From Gymnogyps californianus (taxonomy: Eukaryota; Chordata; Aves; Accipitriformes; Cathartidae): a stretch of DNA of 64,000 nt. This document shows, piece after piece, positions 60,563 to 64,000 of the stretch (its first letter is position 1; each line of letters begins with the position of its first letter). Both the position numbers and the translations under genes were made by a program. The stretch covers positions 5,138,503-5,202,502 of the forward strand of contig NC_059473.1 in assembly GCF_018139145.2 (NCBI RefSeq). Direction: 5' to 3'. The notes beneath the pieces are model-generated. The model made no database searches, was not told the origin of the DNA, and saw nothing but the letters and a program-made list of their open reading frames with translations.

Positions 60563-61732
60563 TCACAGTTCCTGAACTGAATATGTCAGTGTTGTACTGG
60601 GTTATGGGAGTTGCTTCACTGTGGCAGAGAGGTAATATTTGCAAGCATTTGCATATAACTGCATGAAGTGATATCCCAGCCACCCGCAAAACAGAGGCAA
60701 GGAAAGCTTCCTCATTGCACTGCCAAGGTAGGACGGAAGGGCTCAACGCTAGCCAGATGGCAGCAGAGTATGCACAACCTACAGCGGGCTGCTGACATGC
60801 ACCCCAGCCCGAGTCTCCTGTTACTTGGATATTTCTAATGGGTTTAGGTATGACACCTCACTGCACTCAACTCAGAGTCTTCACTTCAAACACAATCCAC
60901 CTCCTCCCCATCCAGGTAACAACTAGTTAACATCCTCAGATTTTATTATTTTTTTTTTTTTAATTAATCACCAGAAAGGTATTTTCTTTTTACAAAAAAA
61001 GCAATTCAGAAAAAAAGATGGTTCCTGAAAGGCAGCATGCCAGCAGCCAGATAAAACATTTCAAACCATCTGCTGCAAAGTACGTGCACAATGAAGCTGC
61101 GAACTGGGGTATTCATTTTGGGGGAATCCTCTCTCCTCATCTTGAGTGAATCTGAACGGTTTTAAAGTCAGACAGGAGAGATCTTGTAGGTTCATCAAAA
61201 TCTTCTCCCTACATACCAAAGGCACCAAGGGAAGGTACCATGAGAACAGCTTCTAGCAAAGTCAGTTATTATTAATGGTTTCTTCATTAACAGGGCAATT
61301 TCAGTCCCATTCTGCCTCTCCCATCGAGGATGGAAGTTCTCATCTTTCAAAAGCAATCTGAGCAAGCCATGTGAAGATTTCACCATTTGTGGCTTGGGAA
61401 AGTAGAGATGAAAGACTTCTAAGACCTTTTACTTGGGTTTGTTTTCTACTCTGGGATGATTATGACATTACTCACCATAGGTGCCATCTTCCAACCCCAG
61501 GAGACTGTGCTGGGGAGACCCAGTGGACTATATAACTCATTTCTTATTTTAGGGCTTTTGCTTTCCATGTGGTTTTCAACACCATGGCCAAGGTCCCAAA
61601 CTAAGAGCTTTTAAGTTGGATACTTAAGGCGATATTTACTTTGCGAACTTCAAGGAAGGGTGACAATCCTGCTTCAGGGCTACATGCAGCCATAGAGACT
61701 TTCTGTTTCTATAACAAACTCATTTTAAAGGC

Positions 61733-61747
61733 TTTTTTTTTTTTTTT
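61733..61747. repeat. Poly(T) tract
   Basis: A run of 15 T after TTTTAAAGGC. Simple mononucleotide repeat. Confidence 0.85.
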
Positions 61748-62783
61748 GCCTTGTATGTTGTGCCATGCTGAGAAAATACCTTAAAATGGAGGATGCACCC
61801 GCACCACCTCTTGCAAGAGCTTCACGACTGCACTCGCTGCTCATGGGAAACAAAAGTCCAAATACACAGAAAAAATCCTCCAGCCAGCTCTCCACTCCCA
61901 CTTCCCAACCCTGCACACCTGGTGTTTAACATATACAAAGGGAGTCTCTCTTTCCCACAACCTGAAATCTGGAGTTTAGCAGCAAAGCTGAGCAGGACAT
62001 GAACCTGGCACATCCTCCGCTTGCTGGTCCTTCTGCCTCCTCATTTGCTAAGGCTTGTTTTCAGGTTCAAAGCCTTTCCACCATCCCCCAGTGAATAAAC
62101 CTCATTAAAGATGAGGACAGGAGTCAACTCCTGGTGCCGAAACCTCTCGGCTCATATGCCACAGTCACACCGCCTGCCCACGCTCATGGCCACGACATGA
62201 AAAACCGTACTGAAATCCTATTGCTTCAGACCCACAACAATCTTTGAACCCAGACAGATGTCCAGAGATGAAAGGGGAAATGAAGCTGCTGAGTTCCTTT
62301 CCTGCCATGACAGAAGCATACACACAAATCGACTACTTCCTATGGCCAGCCCCACCCTCTGAAATTCTGAGAAAAAAGGGAAAAAAAAGCTCAGCTAATG
62401 AGAATTGCAGCACTGTTCACGCCACAGTAGTTAAGGTTGTATTCATTATAAATCCCTTTTTCAAGGTTTCTGTCACTCCGCCATAAAAATCATCCTGGGT
62501 TGAAATTTAGCATCCAAGCTTTCTGCCCAAGGACAATATTTTTGACAGAATTTGGAAACAATTGGTTTGGCAAAGTGCATCTGAAGGTTTAAGGAGTGCA
62601 AAAAAGAATAGTGGTTAGTGGTGTCAGATGCTATTATTTTATGCTCTTATAACTTAAAAACAACTAATTTAAGTTCTGTGGTTGTTATTACTCCATAATT
62701 TCCTCTGAAATATTTGGCCTGTTCCTAATAACAAACTCCTGCAAATTGCTAGCACCTCTCTAAATAGAAAAATAATAGCATTC

Positions 62784-62863
62784 CTGGGCCAAATCTTCAG
62801 CTGCTATAAATTAGCTTTGTGTCATTGCTGCCCATTTACATCAGCTGAGGTGTTGGCCCCAGG
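62784..62863. repeat. Palindromic amniote repeat
   Basis: The left arm CTGGGCCAAATCTTCAGCTG then CTATAAATTAGC (about 62784-62815) is the imperfect reverse complement of the right arm TGCCCATTTACATCAGCTGA then GGTGTTGGCCCCAG (about 62829-62862). Both outer ends carry the GGCC...CAGCTG motif pair. It corresponds to the sauropsid palindrome 'GGGCCAAATTCATC...GGTGTAAATC...GATTTACACCAGCTGAGGATCTGGCCC'. It is non-coding and decayed. Confidence 0.6.
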
Positions 62864-64000
62864 TGTTTAGCAAAACTCCTTTTTGGTGTGTGTGCATGTG
62901 TCTAGTTGGCTCCATTAGTCCTTAGCTGGGCAGTTCCCAGGAATTTAGACAGCAGATGGTTAGGTAATGTCTTCAGGATCCGACAGAAGCGATCCTGCTC
63001 TCATCAAAGCCCATTGCTAAACATCGCTTGACTTCATGCACTGAAATCAGCACCTCCACCTAGAATGTGTAAAGTTTTCTTGGGGAGCACTGTCACACCA
63101 GGAAGTTACACCGGCCACTTCCAAACCCAAATTTAAGTCAGGCTCCCTCAGTGCAATGAATCACACATATGTTTAGCTTCGCTTGTTTTGCCTTTGGAGA
63201 AGCTGGCATTTAATTCTTCCTGAGTACATTTCGTGCAGGACCATGTATTTTGGAGGCCACTACTTCCCAAAGCACAGCAACTGAAGGGTGTTAATGGTCA
63301 GAAGTTGGTTCTCTGGTGCCTTGGGGAAGTCGGGCATTTGCTTTTGAACTCATGCAGCATTTTTTCTGAGTGGGATCTCAAATGCTGCAAGTGGGATTTG
63401 GATATTTTCAGAGGTGGATCACAATAACAACCTGTCCCCTCCTTCTCCTTGTACGCACATAAATGATATTTTCTTATTGAAAACTAGTGCTCGGATAAAT
63501 GAGTGCTTTGGAAATGCTTGGGTAGGTTCTGAATAACTGAGCAGTTCCTCTCCCATTTGTACTAACCTGCAGAGCAAAACCCACACGCATTGTACCATGT
63601 CACTAATGTTTTAACAAAGCACTTCTGCCTACTGCAAGTCTTCTGCAGCTCCTACTAGAAGTCAGTCACCTCCATATTTCCTCCTCTGCTGTGCTGTGCG
63701 CAGTATATGCGCACACAGACTAGTTAACTGGTTTTCTTTTCAGGCTTCTCATCAACAATGCTAAAAATCAAATTGGCTGGAGCAGCTGCCCACCTCTGAC
63801 ACATCTGACAAGATCCCTTGCAAAGCTTCCCAGTTTTCAAACACTCTCTTACTTCTGCCCGCACCAAATGGCATCATTGTCTGAACTCAGACCTCTCCTT
63901 TTTCCACTTGCAATGGCTTCAAGATGGTCTCTGTTGTTTGGGGTATGTTGCTGCATTTGCATTTAGCAAGTTTGTAACTGCATCTGGCCAAAAGTGGGGT
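62864..64000. other. Non-coding DNA, no gene recognised
   Basis: Mixed-composition unique DNA with one short open frame (63233-63427, 64 codons) of no recognisable identity. No repeat or RNA gene is seen up to the window edge. Confidence 0.45.

Larger units (their letters stand above)
59015..62783. other. Non-coding DNA with homopolymer tracts
   Basis: No gene is supportable; frames are about 100 codons or less. Homopolymers lie at 60029-60045 (T), 60544-60562 (A), 60950-60961 (T) and 61733-61747 (T). No interspersed repeat is recognised. Confidence 0.5.

Noticed and set aside
1..64000. tRNA, rRNA, snRNA, CRISPR array, operon or prophage
   Set aside because: No cloverleaf with A and B boxes (apart from the decayed MIR-like B box), no regularly spaced direct repeats, and no prokaryote-like coding density.

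Overview
This window looks like bird nuclear DNA from a gene-poor intergenic or intronic region. The strongest evidence is interspersed repeats. At 11502-11665 there is a minus-strand CR1 3' end with the avian octamer tail (ATAGAATC-type units). At 9141-9735 there is an intact solo LTR of the family that begins TGTCCTGGTTTYGGCTGGG, which I know from bird genomes, probably Neoaves. Older CR1/L3-like, MIR/CORE-SINE-like and palindromic amniote repeats form the background. There are no SINE-dense or L1/Alu-like sequences, which argues against a mammal.

No protein-coding gene can be supported. The open frames are short, overlap on both strands, and show no recognisable domain. None is a convincing exon with paired splice sites. 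The longest (33099-33713, 204 codons) is slightly longer than I would expect by chance but has no recognisable protein. I see no tRNA, rRNA, CRISPR array or bacterial-type feature.

Layout: 1-1690 unique AT-rich DNA; 1690-2550 an old, 5'-truncated CR1/L3-like LINE on the minus strand; 2945-3240 a TG/CA repeat and a GC-richer patch; 5541-5620 an old sauropsid repeat; 9141-9735 the solo LTR, flanked by CCCTT; 10841-10913 a degenerate palindrome; 11502-11665 the CR1 tail; 18690-19620 a low-repeat block rich in homeodomain, GATA and SOX-like motifs (candidate conserved enhancers); 22384-22440 a MIR-like fragment on the minus strand; 23059-23145 and 32148-32270 palindromic repeats; 33000-34250 a GC-richer patch with the long open frame; 37604-37904 a MIR-like element split by about 200 bp of another sequence; 43458-43485 a 28-A tract; 53911-54010 another palindromic fossil; 56080-56460 a second enhancer-like block; 62784-62863 a last palindromic copy.

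There are no genes to place in a pathway. The most interesting content is the set of about nine decayed elements sharing a CCATTGACTTCAATGG-like core (several foldable as imperfect hairpins), the nested SINE, and the enhancer-like blocks. All family assignments are from memory of consensus sequences and were not checked by database search.
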